Both the position numbers and the translations under genes were made by a program. A stretch of DNA of 64,000 nucleotides from Isosphaeraceae bacterium EP7 (GTDB lineage: Bacteria; Planctomycetota; Planctomycetia; Isosphaerales; Isosphaeraceae), in NCBI GenBank assembly GCA_038400315.1, contig CP151667.1:434001-498000 (forward strand), in the 5' to 3' direction. Positions 44,690-53,046 of the stretch are shown here, piece after piece; position 1 is the stretch's first letter; the number at the start of each line of letters is the position of its first letter. The notes beneath the pieces are model-generated. The model was not told the DNA's origin. It did not search any database and worked only from the letters and a program-made list of their open reading frames with translations.

Positions 44690-44926
44690 GTTCCCTTGCC
44701 GCCATGACAGAGGGCTGAGTCGATGAAACCCCTCGCCAGGCCAGGCCCCTTACGGACGTCGTTTGATGGTTTGACCACGCCGGAGCCGATCGGGTCGGGG
44801 TGGTCGCGGAATGATGGAAATGTCATGAAGAAACCCACAATAATAGTAATGTGCAAGAATATTCCGATCGGTGTGTGTTCGTGGAGATTGCAGCGATTGG
44901 CGTCGATATCCGCGAATGGCAAATGA

Positions 44927-45133
44927 TCAACAAGACTCGAGTTGCGATGCCAAATCCAGCAATGCGTTGGCGATGTCCCTCACCTGGTCGGCGTTCAACT
45001 CGACGGGATCTCCGAATTTTGTGACGGCCTTGAGATGGATCGATGTTCCATCCTCAATCCAGGCGTAAACATCGTCGGCAGGTTGAATGACCTCGGAGCG
45101 GGATTGATCGTCCATCGGCGTTGATTCCGGCAT
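44927..45133 (-). CDS. Small hypothetical protein (68 aa)
   Basis: A 68-residue protein with ADDVYAWIEDGTSIHLKAVT and FGDPVELNADQVRDIANALL, ending LESC. GGAG lies 8 nt before ATG 45133; ATG 45115 is a second choice. It does not belong in frame with the gene encoded upstream, although the frame runs open because that gene has shifted frame. I do not recognise a function. Confidence 0.55.
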   Translation of the reverse strand: MPESTPMDDQSRSEVIQPADDVYAWIEDGTSIHLKAVTKFGDPVELNADQVRDIANALLDLASQLESC

Positions 45134-45200
45134 TCCGCAGACTCCGGATGATGAGGGGCAGGCAATGTGCTGATCCAATCGGCACTGTTGCCGTGTGAAG

Positions 45201-45472
45201 TCAGGCATCGACCGACCACACCTTGGTCCCAACGGGAACATCACTCTTTGTGAACCCTTTGAGCAGGATGACCAATTCACCTTGGGGATTGGACTGAACA
45301 TATCAATGCCACCAATCTGTGCGTCGAGTGAAGAACCATCCGGTCTCAGCAGGGTGATCGGGGCCCCGATCCGAAATCGCTCGTCACCCTCCGGTATGAT
45401 GCCGGGGACGAGTACCAGGCCGCGGTTACGGATTTCGAACGTGTCTTCGACGGTAAAAAGGAGGCGTGCCAT
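45201..45472 (-). pseudogene. Frameshifted EF-Tu-domain-like small gene
   Basis: The first part reads MARLLFTVEDTFEIRNRGLV, IPEGDERFRIGAPITLLRPD and IGGIDMF, typical of a small family related to translation-factor beta-barrel domains. Near 45286 the frame is lost by one base; in the next frame the expected end follows, GELVILLKGFTKSDVPVGTK, VWSVDA and TGA at 45203-45201. The intact product would have about 90 residues. It is either a recent pseudogene or a sequencing error. Confidence 0.65.
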
Positions 45473-45827
45473 GAGCTGATCCGCCAGAGGAGTCGGCGAG
45501 GAACGTGGCGATCGCGATGGTCACGCGTTCGAGTCAGTTGAGAAGACCTACCTCACTCGTGACATCCTTGCAATCGCCGTGCACGCCTTGCCAGTCATTC
45601 GTCCGGCTCGATTGGCCTTTCATGCGATTGGCGCCCTGAACGGGGCGGATCGATAACAAAATCCCACAAGCCTTGTCCCGCACATTCCGGGACCTACTGC
45701 ATTCGGATGACATCGCCCCAGCGCGGCAGGCTCGCTATTCGGGAGCGACTTCGACTCCGGCACGGTCGAGGCACATCGGTTCCGTTGGCGATGCCGGAGT
45801 CGACCGATTGGACCGTATCGAGGCAGT
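45473..45827. other. Spacer containing a dispersed repeat
   Basis: About 355 bp. It holds the first copy of a repeat at 45699-45759 and otherwise shows no supported gene on either strand. Confidence 0.45.
45699..45759 (+). repeat. Dispersed repeat A, copy 1
   Basis: A 61-bp element from GCATTCGG to GACTCCG, with a core CGGGAGCGACTTCGAC. It is about 84% identical by eye, with one gap, to 46744-46805 in the same orientation. The two copies flank the PEP-CTERM gene. Confidence 0.6.
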
Positions 45828-46538
45828 CTACTGACCGGGTCGGCGCCGGCGGAGTTGGCGGTAGCCGAGGGCGAGGACCGAGGCGGTGCCGCACAGCGTC
45901 AGGGTTCCGGGTTCCGGGATGGCTCGCACGTGCGAGTCGAAACTCCCGATCGAGAATTCCACGGTTGTCCCGTTGGGGTCGGTCGGGGTGAACTCGATCG
46001 TGCCGCGTTGCCGGAGTGCGTAAAGCCCGGCTGCCATCGTGAAGGTGTTCGACGAGACGGGCCCGTTCGCGAAGTCGAACTTGGCGGGCAACAGGGGACC
46101 TCGCACGATGGGGGTGGCCCGCGAGATGTTCTGCAACTCGATGACGTCCGTCACCTGGGCAATCGAGTTGACTGCACCGAATGGGTCGGTTGAGCCGGAG
46201 GCCACCGAACCCTTGAGTCCACCGATGGTGTACGCGTCGACGGGCCCGTCGACGACGCTGAATAACCTGATAATCTGCCAAGAGATGGTGATCTTCTTGT
46301 TCAAGTCACCAGGCTGAGCGAAGCTGTAGCGGAGCTTGCTGTTGACGTACTCGAACCCGTCGCTGAGGTCGTTCAGGCCTTTCCCGGCCTCCACGAGCGT
46401 ACCCCCGCCGTCCTCCGTCGGATCTGTCGTGAAGGCGGCCGCGCCCCGATCGAAGACAATGAGGCCCGCGCGAGCATTCTCGCTCGCGAACCAAAGAATT
46501 AAGATGGTGGTAAGCCCCCCGAAGACTCTGGCTTTCAT
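45828..46538 (-). CDS. PEP-CTERM sorting-domain protein
   Basis: A 236-residue protein with a signal peptide (MKARVFGGLTTILILWFASE, cleavage near ARA-G), a beta-rich central domain and a C-terminal PEP-CTERM signal, AIPEPGTLTLCGTASVLAL followed by RRRR-basic residues. It is the second such protein in the window. It is expected at the cell surface after exosortase processing. Direct repeats lie on both sides of the gene. Confidence 0.85.
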   Translation of the reverse strand: MKARVFGGLTTILILWFASENARAGLIVFDRGAAAFTTDPTEDGGGTLVEAGKGLNDLSDGFEYVNSKLRYSFAQPGDLNKKITISWQIIRLFSVVDGPVDAYTIGGLKGSVASGSTDPFGAVNSIAQVTDVIELQNISRATPIVRGPLLPAKFDFANGPVSSNTFTMAAGLYALRQRGTIEFTPTDPNGTTVEFSIGSFDSHVRAIPEPGTLTLCGTASVLALGYRQLRRRRPGQ

Positions 46539-46743
46539 CGTCTCCCCTCCTGCACTCGGTGCGTTCCGAGATCCTTGGCCACGTAGCCGTCACCTTAAAC
46601 TTCGCCGCACGATGAATCAAAAAATATCTGTTCTGCTGATGCGAAAAAGCCCCCGGCCCGTTCCCGAGTTCCTATCGCGATATCTGCCGGCGGAGGTCGT
46701 TTCGTCGCAGTCCCTCAGCTTCCTGCACTTTACGGGGCTTTCC

Positions 46744-46805
46744 GCATTCGGCTGACAGTCGCCCCAGCACGGCGGGCGTGCTGTACGGGAGCGACTTCGA
46801 CCCCG
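46744..46805 (+). repeat. Dispersed repeat A, copy 2
   Basis: A 62-bp element from GCATTCGG to GACCCCG, a direct repeat of 45699-45759, with identical core CGGGAGCGACTTCGAC. No reading frame is conserved in a way that shows coding. Confidence 0.6.
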
Positions 46806-46952
46806 TCATGAAGGACCTGTCCTCCGGCCCAAATGTGATTTTGCCATCCCACTGGTGACGGTCCTCCGGACGCGGGCCAGGACGGCGCCGAGGAACAGCC
46901 GGGCGAGCCTGGGGGCGGATCGGCGGTCGAGTGTGGTGGCGAGCCGCGTAAA

Positions 46953-47002
46953 CCACTGGCACGGGGCGGGGAGCGGGTGCGAGGATGTTATCGCTGGCTC
47001 CG
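46953..47002 (+). repeat. Dispersed repeat B, copy 1
   Basis: A 50-bp element starting CCACTGGCAC and containing TGCGAGGATG and GGCTCCG. An inverted copy lies at 48633-48685. Both contain the string CCACTGGCAC and TGCGAGGATG. Confidence 0.55.
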
Positions 47003-47070
47003 TTTTCCGAAGCTACGGCGTCGCGATTGACCTTCGAGTGAACGAGATGGTTGCAAAACGGAGGGATGGT

Positions 47071-48135
47071 ATGTGCAAGGTGTGCGTCTACTTGCCAGTC
47101 CTCTGCCTGCTCGCCTCGGTCGCGACGGCCCAACCGGAGAGGCCCGCTCCACCCACCGATCAACGTCCCGAACACCGCGCCGGTGGGCCAGGCGGAGAGG
47201 CAAAAGCCGTCGTCTCGCGCTTCCTGGGGGAATGGGGCGAGGAAGGCTCGGAACCCGGCGAGTTCCACTTCCCGATTGGGATTGCCATCAACGCCGCCGA
47301 CGAAGTCTTCGTCGCCGACTTCTACAACGACCGCATCCAGAAGTTCTCCGTGGACGGTAAGCTCCTGGCCGTCCTCCCCGTGCTGCCCAATCCGGGCGGG
47401 ATCGCGATCAGTCGCTCGGGCGACCTTTACCTCTCGCACTTTGCGGAGCGGAAGCGGGAGGAACGGACCACGGATCGGGTCTCGGTTTACGACCCGGCCG
47501 GCAAGCTGCTAAGGCAATGGGGCCGGACCGGCAGCAACGACGGCGAGTTCGACTGCCCGGGTGGCCTTGCTCTCGGACAGGATGGTCGGGTTTACGTCGC
47601 CGATCAGACCAACCGCCGCGTCCAGGTGTTCGATGGCGAGGGGAAGTTCCTGTTCAAGTGGGGTGAGCACGGGAGCAAACCGGGCCAGTTCGGTGGCAAG
47701 GTCTCGATCCGGTCGCGGGTGGGCGGGCCGCAGTTCCTGGCCTTCGACAGCACGGGGAACGTCTACACCACGGAAGGCTCGGAGGGCCGGGTGCAGAAGT
47801 TCACGCCGGAGGGCAAGTTCCTGCTGGCCTGGGGGGACAACGAGGTCAAGCCGGGAAGCTTCGGCGGCACCTTCAGCGGCTTCGGACGCGGCAAGGTGAC
47901 CCTCCAGGGGCCGGTTGCCCTCTGTGTCGACAAGCACGACCGGGTCTGGGTTAGCGCCGTCTGCGGTCGCATTCAGAGGTTCACCACCGAAGGCGAGTAC
48001 CTGGGCGGCTTCGGATCGGAAGGGACCAAACCCGGTGAATTTTTAGCCCCCCACGGGTTGGCCTTCGACAGCCACGGCCACCTCTTTGTCGTGGACGCCT
48101 TCAATCACCGCATCCAGAAATTTGCCGTTGAGTAA
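47071..48135 (+). CDS. Secreted NHL-repeat protein
   Basis: A 354-residue protein with a signal peptide (MCKVCVYLPVLCLLASVATA) and about six NHL beta-propeller repeats, for example DEVFVADFYNDRIQKFSVDG, GRVYVADQTNRRVQVFDGEG and HLFVVDAFNHRIQKF. NHL propellers bind proteins or other ligands; no enzyme domain is attached. ATG 47071 is selected for its GGAGGG site 5 nt upstream and because the signal peptide begins there. Confidence 0.85.
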   Translation: MCKVCVYLPVLCLLASVATAQPERPAPPTDQRPEHRAGGPGGEAKAVVSRFLGEWGEEGSEPGEFHFPIGIAINAADEVFVADFYNDRIQKFSVDGKLLAVLPVLPNPGGIAISRSGDLYLSHFAERKREERTTDRVSVYDPAGKLLRQWGRTGSNDGEFDCPGGLALGQDGRVYVADQTNRRVQVFDGEGKFLFKWGEHGSKPGQFGGKVSIRSRVGGPQFLAFDSTGNVYTTEGSEGRVQKFTPEGKFLLAWGDNEVKPGSFGGTFSGFGRGKVTLQGPVALCVDKHDRVWVSAVCGRIQRFTTEGEYLGGFGSEGTKPGEFLAPHGLAFDSHGHLFVVDAFNHRIQKFAVE

Positions 48136-48225
48136 CGGGAGACAACTGAACCTGCGAGCCTCGCGAAATTCCGGTTCCGCGATTCTGTGCATGTGACTCG
48201 CCAGTAGTCATGTCCCAGCATCCGC

Positions 48226-48564
48226 TCATCTGAGATCGTCGCCGGCTCCCATGAGCTCCAGGCCATAGTCGATTGCCTCGGTCAGAGAGCCCCCTTTCAC
48301 GGCGTCGAACATCGATCCAGGGCTCGACTCTGCCCAGAGACCTAGCCAGCTCACGTGACCGTCGAACCCATGCGTAATCTCTAATGCTAATCGCTCGCCG
48401 TCGTGCCGAAGACGGAGGCACGCATCTCCACGGCGAATCGCCAGGCCCCCCTCTTCGTGCGTCGCGGCCCATCCCCGCTCAGTTGTTCGTGCCCCAAAAA
48501 GTGAAAAGGTCCCCGAGTTCTCTCCCACAGCGGATCTCCCCAGTGTTGTTTGCCGCTTAACCAT
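48226..48564 (-). CDS. Possible small hypothetical protein
   Basis: A possible 112-residue protein with FSLFGARTTERGWAATHEEG, LRHDGERLALEITHGFDGHV and a C-terminal YGLELMGAGDDLR. Composition is protein-like from about residue 18. Start choice is unclear: ATG 48564 is used; 48624 is possible but would run into a repeat. I do not recognise a family. Confidence 0.4.
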   Translation of the reverse strand: MVKRQTTLGRSAVGENSGTFSLFGARTTERGWAATHEEGGLAIRRGDACLRLRHDGERLALEITHGFDGHVSWLGLWAESSPGSMFDAVKGGSLTEAIDYGLELMGAGDDLR

Positions 48565-48632
48565 CTCCAATGGACAAAGGCCTGCCCGAGCAGAACGATG
48601 GTGGTTACCATTCCTGCCAGACATCTCGAACG

Positions 48633-48685
48633 CGGAGCCGGTCGCGATGCCATCCTCGCATCCTCCACCAGGCCGGTGCCAGTGG
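48633..48685 (-). repeat. Dispersed repeat B, copy 2 (inverted)
   Basis: The minus strand reads CCACTGGCACCGGCC, then TGCGAGGATGGCATCGCG and GGCTCCG, matching 46953-47002. It lies between two small divergent hypotheticals. Confidence 0.55.
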
Positions 48686-48706
48686 GATAGGGGCGAGGTG
48701 TAATCG

Positions 48707-49036
48707 GTGAACGCATATTTCGCAGCGAGGTCCGAGGCCACACTGGAAAGTGTCTGCGAGGCGCTGAGCGCCGCGTTCGATTTGCCACCGTTCGAATATG
48801 ACAGCCACGGCACCTGGCGATACGCCTGGTCAGAGGGCCGGGGCCTGCGCCTGAACGTCACTAAGGCGAGGGACTACCGCACGGTCGAGACTTGGATACC
48901 GGGCTGCCCTAGTGGGGTCAACTACCAGGTCATCCTCACCGCGGAGAGCGAACTACCTGGCTTCGCCTTGCGGCTGGCGAAGGCCCTGGGGAGCGAGGCG
49001 GCGCGGCTCGCGATCGTGTCAGCATCCGACGTATGA
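48707..49036 (+). CDS. Small hypothetical protein (109 aa)
   Basis: A 109-residue protein beginning NAYFAARSEATLESVCEALS, with FDLPPFEYDSHGTWRYAW, RGLRLNVTKARDYRTVETW and ALRLAKALGSEAARL. The composition and regular helix-strand pattern support a real gene. The start is GTG 48707 with GGGGCGAGG upstream. I do not recognise the family, although related sequences seem to recur in planctomycetes. Confidence 0.6.
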   Translation: MNAYFAARSEATLESVCEALSAAFDLPPFEYDSHGTWRYAWSEGRGLRLNVTKARDYRTVETWIPGCPSGVNYQVILTAESELPGFALRLAKALGSEAARLAIVSASDV

Positions 49037-49249
49037 CCTCGCACTGCGGTGAAGGTGGCCTGCCTCAGTATGCGCACTCGCAAATATTTCGAGAATCCGC
49101 GCAACTTCCCCAACTTTCTAGGGAGGAAACTCGCGCATTTTCAGATTATCTCCAATAGAGGGACCGATGGCGCGATGCCGCGCCGTTGTCCCTTCGCCAA
49201 CGTCGGCGGCATCTTTGAATTCTCACCCAAGGGAAGCGACGCAGCACCA

Positions 49250-50392
49250 ATGGGCAAACTGGACGTCAGTCAGAAGCGGATCGAAGCTAATCGGCTCAAT
49301 GCGCTCAAGAGCACGGGGCCGAAGACGGTCGAGGGGAAGGATAAGTCGAGGCGGAATAGCCTTCTTCATGGGCTGGCGGGCAACGGGGTGGTGCTGCCCG
49401 CGGATGAGACGAAGGCGGCCTGCGAGCGGGCCGAGCAGTGGATGTCGTCGCTGCGACCGGCCAATGCGTTCGAGCTGGGGCTGGTCGAGACGATCGCGGT
49501 GGAGAGCGTGCGGATTGAACGGTGCCGGATCGAGGAGCGGTTGGCTCGGGACTTCAGGGCCCGGCGGGCCGTCGATTGCTGGGGGGATGAACGCCAGGCC
49601 GAGATTGAGAAGCTGGCGCGGGGGCTATCGTCTCGGCCGGCCGAGACGGCGGCGCGGCTCAGGACGACGGCTCCGGGCTGCGACTGGATGATCGACCGCT
49701 GGCGGATGCTGGGGCATGCACTGGCCAAGAACGGGAGCTGGACCGACGAGCAGGCGGGGCTGGCCCTCGACCTTCTGGGTGTCGCGGCCGAGCTTCGCGA
49801 ATTGCCCACGCAGATCGACCCTCATGACGGGTGCGAGGTGGCGATCCATCGGCGGGCGCTCGTCGAGGATCAGCTCGTCCGGCTGCACGCCCGCAAGGAG
49901 TCGACGCTCGACGAGATCGAGGACGATCATCGCGAGGCCGCCTCCCAGGGGTTGATCACCGTGGATGATCCGACGCTGGTGCTTTTGCGCCGGTATGAGA
50001 CGGCCAGCCTGCGTCGGTTGAAATGGGCGCTCGACCTGATGCACCGGGGCGACAAGACGCGGCCCGACGATCACGGCTTCGGCAAGCGCGACTTCGACCC
50101 GCCCGCCTGGAAAGGCCCAAACCCGGCCGCCGTCCCGAATTTCCCGACCCCTCGCCCGATGCCGACTACCCCGGCCCCAGGCGCGGAACGAAGCCATCTT
50201 GCCGAATCGGGGGTGCCCACTCCGACGCTCCAGGCTCGGCTTTCCGACTCGCTTCCGCGTGCGGTCGGGGCTTCGCAGCCGGTTGCGTCCGGCCGGACGT
50301 TCGTTGCGCACCAGGGGCACACGGCGTTGAATCGCCGGGCGCGTCGCGCGGCCCGCGCCGGCGCGGGTCTGGTCGCAAGTTGCGTCGGTTGA
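49250..50392 (+). CDS. Conserved planctomycete hypothetical protein (380 aa)
   Basis: A 380-residue protein whose N-terminal motif RIEANRLNALKSTGPKT, with EGKDKSRRNSLLHGLAG, is a recurrent planctomycete hypothetical family. The middle is helical and Arg/Glu-rich, and the C-terminus (about 290-380) is Pro-rich and low-complexity. No enzymatic motif is visible, and the basic N-terminus could bind nucleic acid. ATG 49250 is chosen because the conserved motif begins just after it; the open frame extends upstream to 49049 without protein character. Confidence 0.65.
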   Translation: MGKLDVSQKRIEANRLNALKSTGPKTVEGKDKSRRNSLLHGLAGNGVVLPADETKAACERAEQWMSSLRPANAFELGLVETIAVESVRIERCRIEERLARDFRARRAVDCWGDERQAEIEKLARGLSSRPAETAARLRTTAPGCDWMIDRWRMLGHALAKNGSWTDEQAGLALDLLGVAAELRELPTQIDPHDGCEVAIHRRALVEDQLVRLHARKESTLDEIEDDHREAASQGLITVDDPTLVLLRRYETASLRRLKWALDLMHRGDKTRPDDHGFGKRDFDPPAWKGPNPAAVPNFPTPRPMPTTPAPGAERSHLAESGVPTPTLQARLSDSLPRAVGASQPVASGRTFVAHQGHTALNRRARRAARAGAGLVASCVG

Positions 50393-50621
50393 GCGGGTTT
50401 GGACTGGCGGGTTGTCCGGGAAGATCGGTGCGGTGGTGGGGACGTCGTCGGCCGGCCGTGCGGGCTTGCGCGTTTGGCAGGGTTCTTCGGCCCAAACACC
50501 CCAGATGTTTGACGCGGGGTGCTAGGCTTCCTACAGTCAGGGGCTTCCGCGCGGGGGCGGCATGGGCGGGCGTCGGTTGACGCTCGCGGTCGTTAGGCCC
50601 GGCGGCGTTCGAGGGTGTTCG

Positions 50622-50942
50622 ATGATCTCGCATCACGTGGCGCAGTTGTCGCTGGCGATCTATGGCCTGCTCCTGGCGGTCGGAGGCTACATCGGGTTCC
50701 GCAAGGCGGGCAGCACGGCCTCGCTGCGGGCAGGCCTGATCGCCGGGGTCCTGGCGTTCATCGGCGCCGGGACGGTCACGGATAACGGGGTGCTCGGCCT
50801 GAAGTTCGGGGCGTTCGTCGCCGGGGCCATGGGCATCATCTTCGCCATCCGCCTGGCCAAGACGAAGAAATTCATGCCCAGCGGCCTGCTGCTGGGGCTC
50901 AGCCTCGTGGAACTCTTGATCCTGCTGCTGGCGATCCTGTAA
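50622..50942 (+). CDS. TMEM14 family small membrane protein
   Basis: A 106-residue protein with four hydrophobic segments: AIYGLLLAVGGYIGF, then SLRAGLIAGVLAFIGAG, GAFVAGAMGIIFAIR and LLLGLSLVELLILLLAIL. The spacing and the GGYIGFRKAGS motif match the TMEM14/UPF0136 family, which includes eukaryotic mitochondrial transporters; bacterial function is unknown. ATG 50622 is chosen; the upstream extension is basic and not conserved in character. Confidence 0.82.
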   Translation: MISHHVAQLSLAIYGLLLAVGGYIGFRKAGSTASLRAGLIAGVLAFIGAGTVTDNGVLGLKFGAFVAGAMGIIFAIRLAKTKKFMPSGLLLGLSLVELLILLLAIL

Positions 50943-51094
50943 GACGGCCTGACACCCTGGATTGCGGATTCTCGACGTTCAAAGGTGAGGGGCCGCGAAA
51001 CCTTGCGGCGTGGGGCGGGTTTCATGAACTGGAGAGGCGGCCGGGCGACGCACGCCCGGCCGGTCGAGGCGACCGAGGAAGAAGGGCCCTGGCC

Positions 51095-53008
51095 ATGACT
51101 CATCGCGGACGCACCAAAGGCTGGGCGGGGGCGGCGATGCTGGCGGCGGTCCTCGCCTCGGCGATGGCCCCGGCACCCGCCGACGAAACCACCCCCCCGC
51201 TGAAGGCCGATGTAGGCGCCATGCCCGCCGCCGACGCCTCGGCCGACACCCCCAAGCCGAAGCTTGCTGCCAAGAAAGGCGTCGTCCCCAAGGGTCTGGA
51301 CGAGGCCAAGAAAGCGGCGAGGAAGGCCAAGCGGGCCAAGGCCAAGGCCGAGGCGAACAAGGACAAGGATCAGGACGGCGCGAAGGACGAGCCGGCCGCC
51401 GATCCCCTGGCCGGCCGGCCCCCCCGGGTCGTGACCAAGCCGCGGATCGATGCCGCGCAGATCGACGCGATGCTGGAGGCCTCGCTGGCGGGCTCGAAGG
51501 TCAAGCCGGCCGAGCCGACCTCGGACATCGAGTTCGTGCGCAGGGCCTATCTCGACCTCGTCGGCAAGCTGCCGACCCCCGCGCAGGTCGAGTCGTTCAT
51601 GCACGACCGCCCCGGCTCCAGGCGCGATGACCTGATCGCCGGCCTCCTCTCCAGCAAGGGGTTCGGCGAGAACTGGGCGCGGTTCTGGCGCGACGTCATC
51701 CGGTCCAGGGCCCCGCAGGCCAACGCGGGCCGGGTGCGGTACGACGAGTTCGAGACCTGGCTGGCGGGCCAGCTCAACGGCGGGACCCCCTGGGACGAGA
51801 TCGTCGGCCGGATGATCACCTCCACCGGGCGGGTAGACGAAGAAGGGGCCGCCTCGTTCATCCTGGCCGAGAACGCCGACCCGATCGAGCTTGCCGGCGA
51901 GGTCTCCCGCGTCTTCATGGGCGTGCAGATCCAGTGCGCCCAGTGCCACGACCACCGGACCGACCCCTGGAAGCGCGAGCAGTTCCACGAGTTCGCCGCC
52001 TTCTTCGCCGGCACCAAGGCCAGGCGCGCCACCAAGCCGCAGGAGAAGCCCGCCGTCTTCGAGGTGATCTCCCAGCCCGGCGTCCCGCGCTACACCATGC
52101 CCGACCTGGCCGAGCCCACCAAGCTGATCCCGGTGAAGCCCAAGTTCTTCCTGGCCTCCTCGGAGCAAGCGGTCCCGGGCAACCTGAAGGCCCACGACCG
52201 CAGGGTGCTGGCCGCCAGCTACGTGACCGGCCAGGACAACCCCTGGTTCGCCCGCGCCTACGTCAACCGGGTCTGGGCCATCCTGATGGGCGAGGGGTTC
52301 TGCATGCCGGTCGACGACATGGGCCCCGGCCGCAAGATGAAGGCCGGCGACGTGCTCGACCGCCTCGCCTCCGAATGGCAAGGGGGGGGCTACGACGTGA
52401 AGTGGCTCTTCCGCACCCTGATGGAGACCAAGGCCTACCAGCGCCGGATCAGGTCCACCGCCAGCGAGGCCGGCCGCACGACGTTCGCCGCCAACTGCAC
52501 CAGCCGGCTCCGGTCCGACCAGATCTTCGACTCGCTGGCCCAGGTCCTGGGAATTGACACCACCAGCCGCGCCTTCAAGCAGGCCGCCAACGCCGAGATG
52601 AAGGGGGGCAAGGGGCAGGCCAAGGGGGCCAGGCTGGGCGGAGACCCCGCGCGTGCCCTGTTTAATGTCACCTTCGGCGAAGACCCCTCCACCCCGCCCG
52701 ACGAGGTCGTCGGCACCATCCCGCAGGCCCTCGTGCTGATGAACGGGCCGATGGTCAACAAGGGGATCGCTTACCGCAAGACGACCGCCAAGGGGGGCAG
52801 CGTCCTGGGCGAGATCCTGGACGGCTCGCCCACCCCGCACGCCGCGCTCGACCGGCTCTACCTGCGGGTGCTGGCCCGCCGGCCCACCGCCGACGAAGCC
52901 AAGATCTTCGACCGCTACCTGTCCCAGACCGGCGGCAACCTGCCCGAGGCCTTCGAAGACCTCTTCTGGGCGCTGCTCAACTCCACCGAATTCCTCAGCC
53001 GACGCTGA
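51095..53008 (+). CDS. DUF1549-DUF1553 protein lacking the heme domain
   Basis: A 637-residue secreted protein with a leader (about 8-29), a Lys/Ala-rich charged linker (about 55-100), DUF1549 with FVRRAYLDLVGKLPT, FGENWARFWRDVIRSRA and CAQCHDH, and DUF1553 with YVNRVWAILMGEGFCMP and the C-terminal NSTEFLSRR. Unlike the gene at 21263 it has no N-terminal cytochrome c domain, so CAQCH is the only heme-like CxxCH. It is followed after 38 nt by a DUF1501 gene. Confidence 0.88.
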   Translation: MTHRGRTKGWAGAAMLAAVLASAMAPAPADETTPPLKADVGAMPAADASADTPKPKLAAKKGVVPKGLDEAKKAARKAKRAKAKAEANKDKDQDGAKDEPAADPLAGRPPRVVTKPRIDAAQIDAMLEASLAGSKVKPAEPTSDIEFVRRAYLDLVGKLPTPAQVESFMHDRPGSRRDDLIAGLLSSKGFGENWARFWRDVIRSRAPQANAGRVRYDEFETWLAGQLNGGTPWDEIVGRMITSTGRVDEEGAASFILAENADPIELAGEVSRVFMGVQIQCAQCHDHRTDPWKREQFHEFAAFFAGTKARRATKPQEKPAVFEVISQPGVPRYTMPDLAEPTKLIPVKPKFFLASSEQAVPGNLKAHDRRVLAASYVTGQDNPWFARAYVNRVWAILMGEGFCMPVDDMGPGRKMKAGDVLDRLASEWQGGGYDVKWLFRTLMETKAYQRRIRSTASEAGRTTFAANCTSRLRSDQIFDSLAQVLGIDTTSRAFKQAANAEMKGGKGQAKGARLGGDPARALFNVTFGEDPSTPPDEVVGTIPQALVLMNGPMVNKGIAYRKTTAKGGSVLGEILDGSPTPHAALDRLYLRVLARRPTADEAKIFDRYLSQTGGNLPEAFEDLFWALLNSTEFLSRR

Positions 53009-53046
53009 AACCCGCTCGACGACCTTCCAATTAAGGACCCGAACCG

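Larger units (their letters stand above)
46539..47070. other. Repeat-bearing spacer upstream of the NHL gene
   Basis: About 530 bp. It contains repeat A copy 2 (46744-46805) and repeat B copy 1 (46953-47002). An open frame through this stretch joins the NHL gene but lacks protein character before residue 73, so I regard it as non-coding. Confidence 0.5.

Noticed and set aside
44159-45472. Toxin-immunity locus
   Set aside because: A HEAT protein and two small hypotheticals might suggest immunity genes, but no toxin or secretion gene is adjacent.
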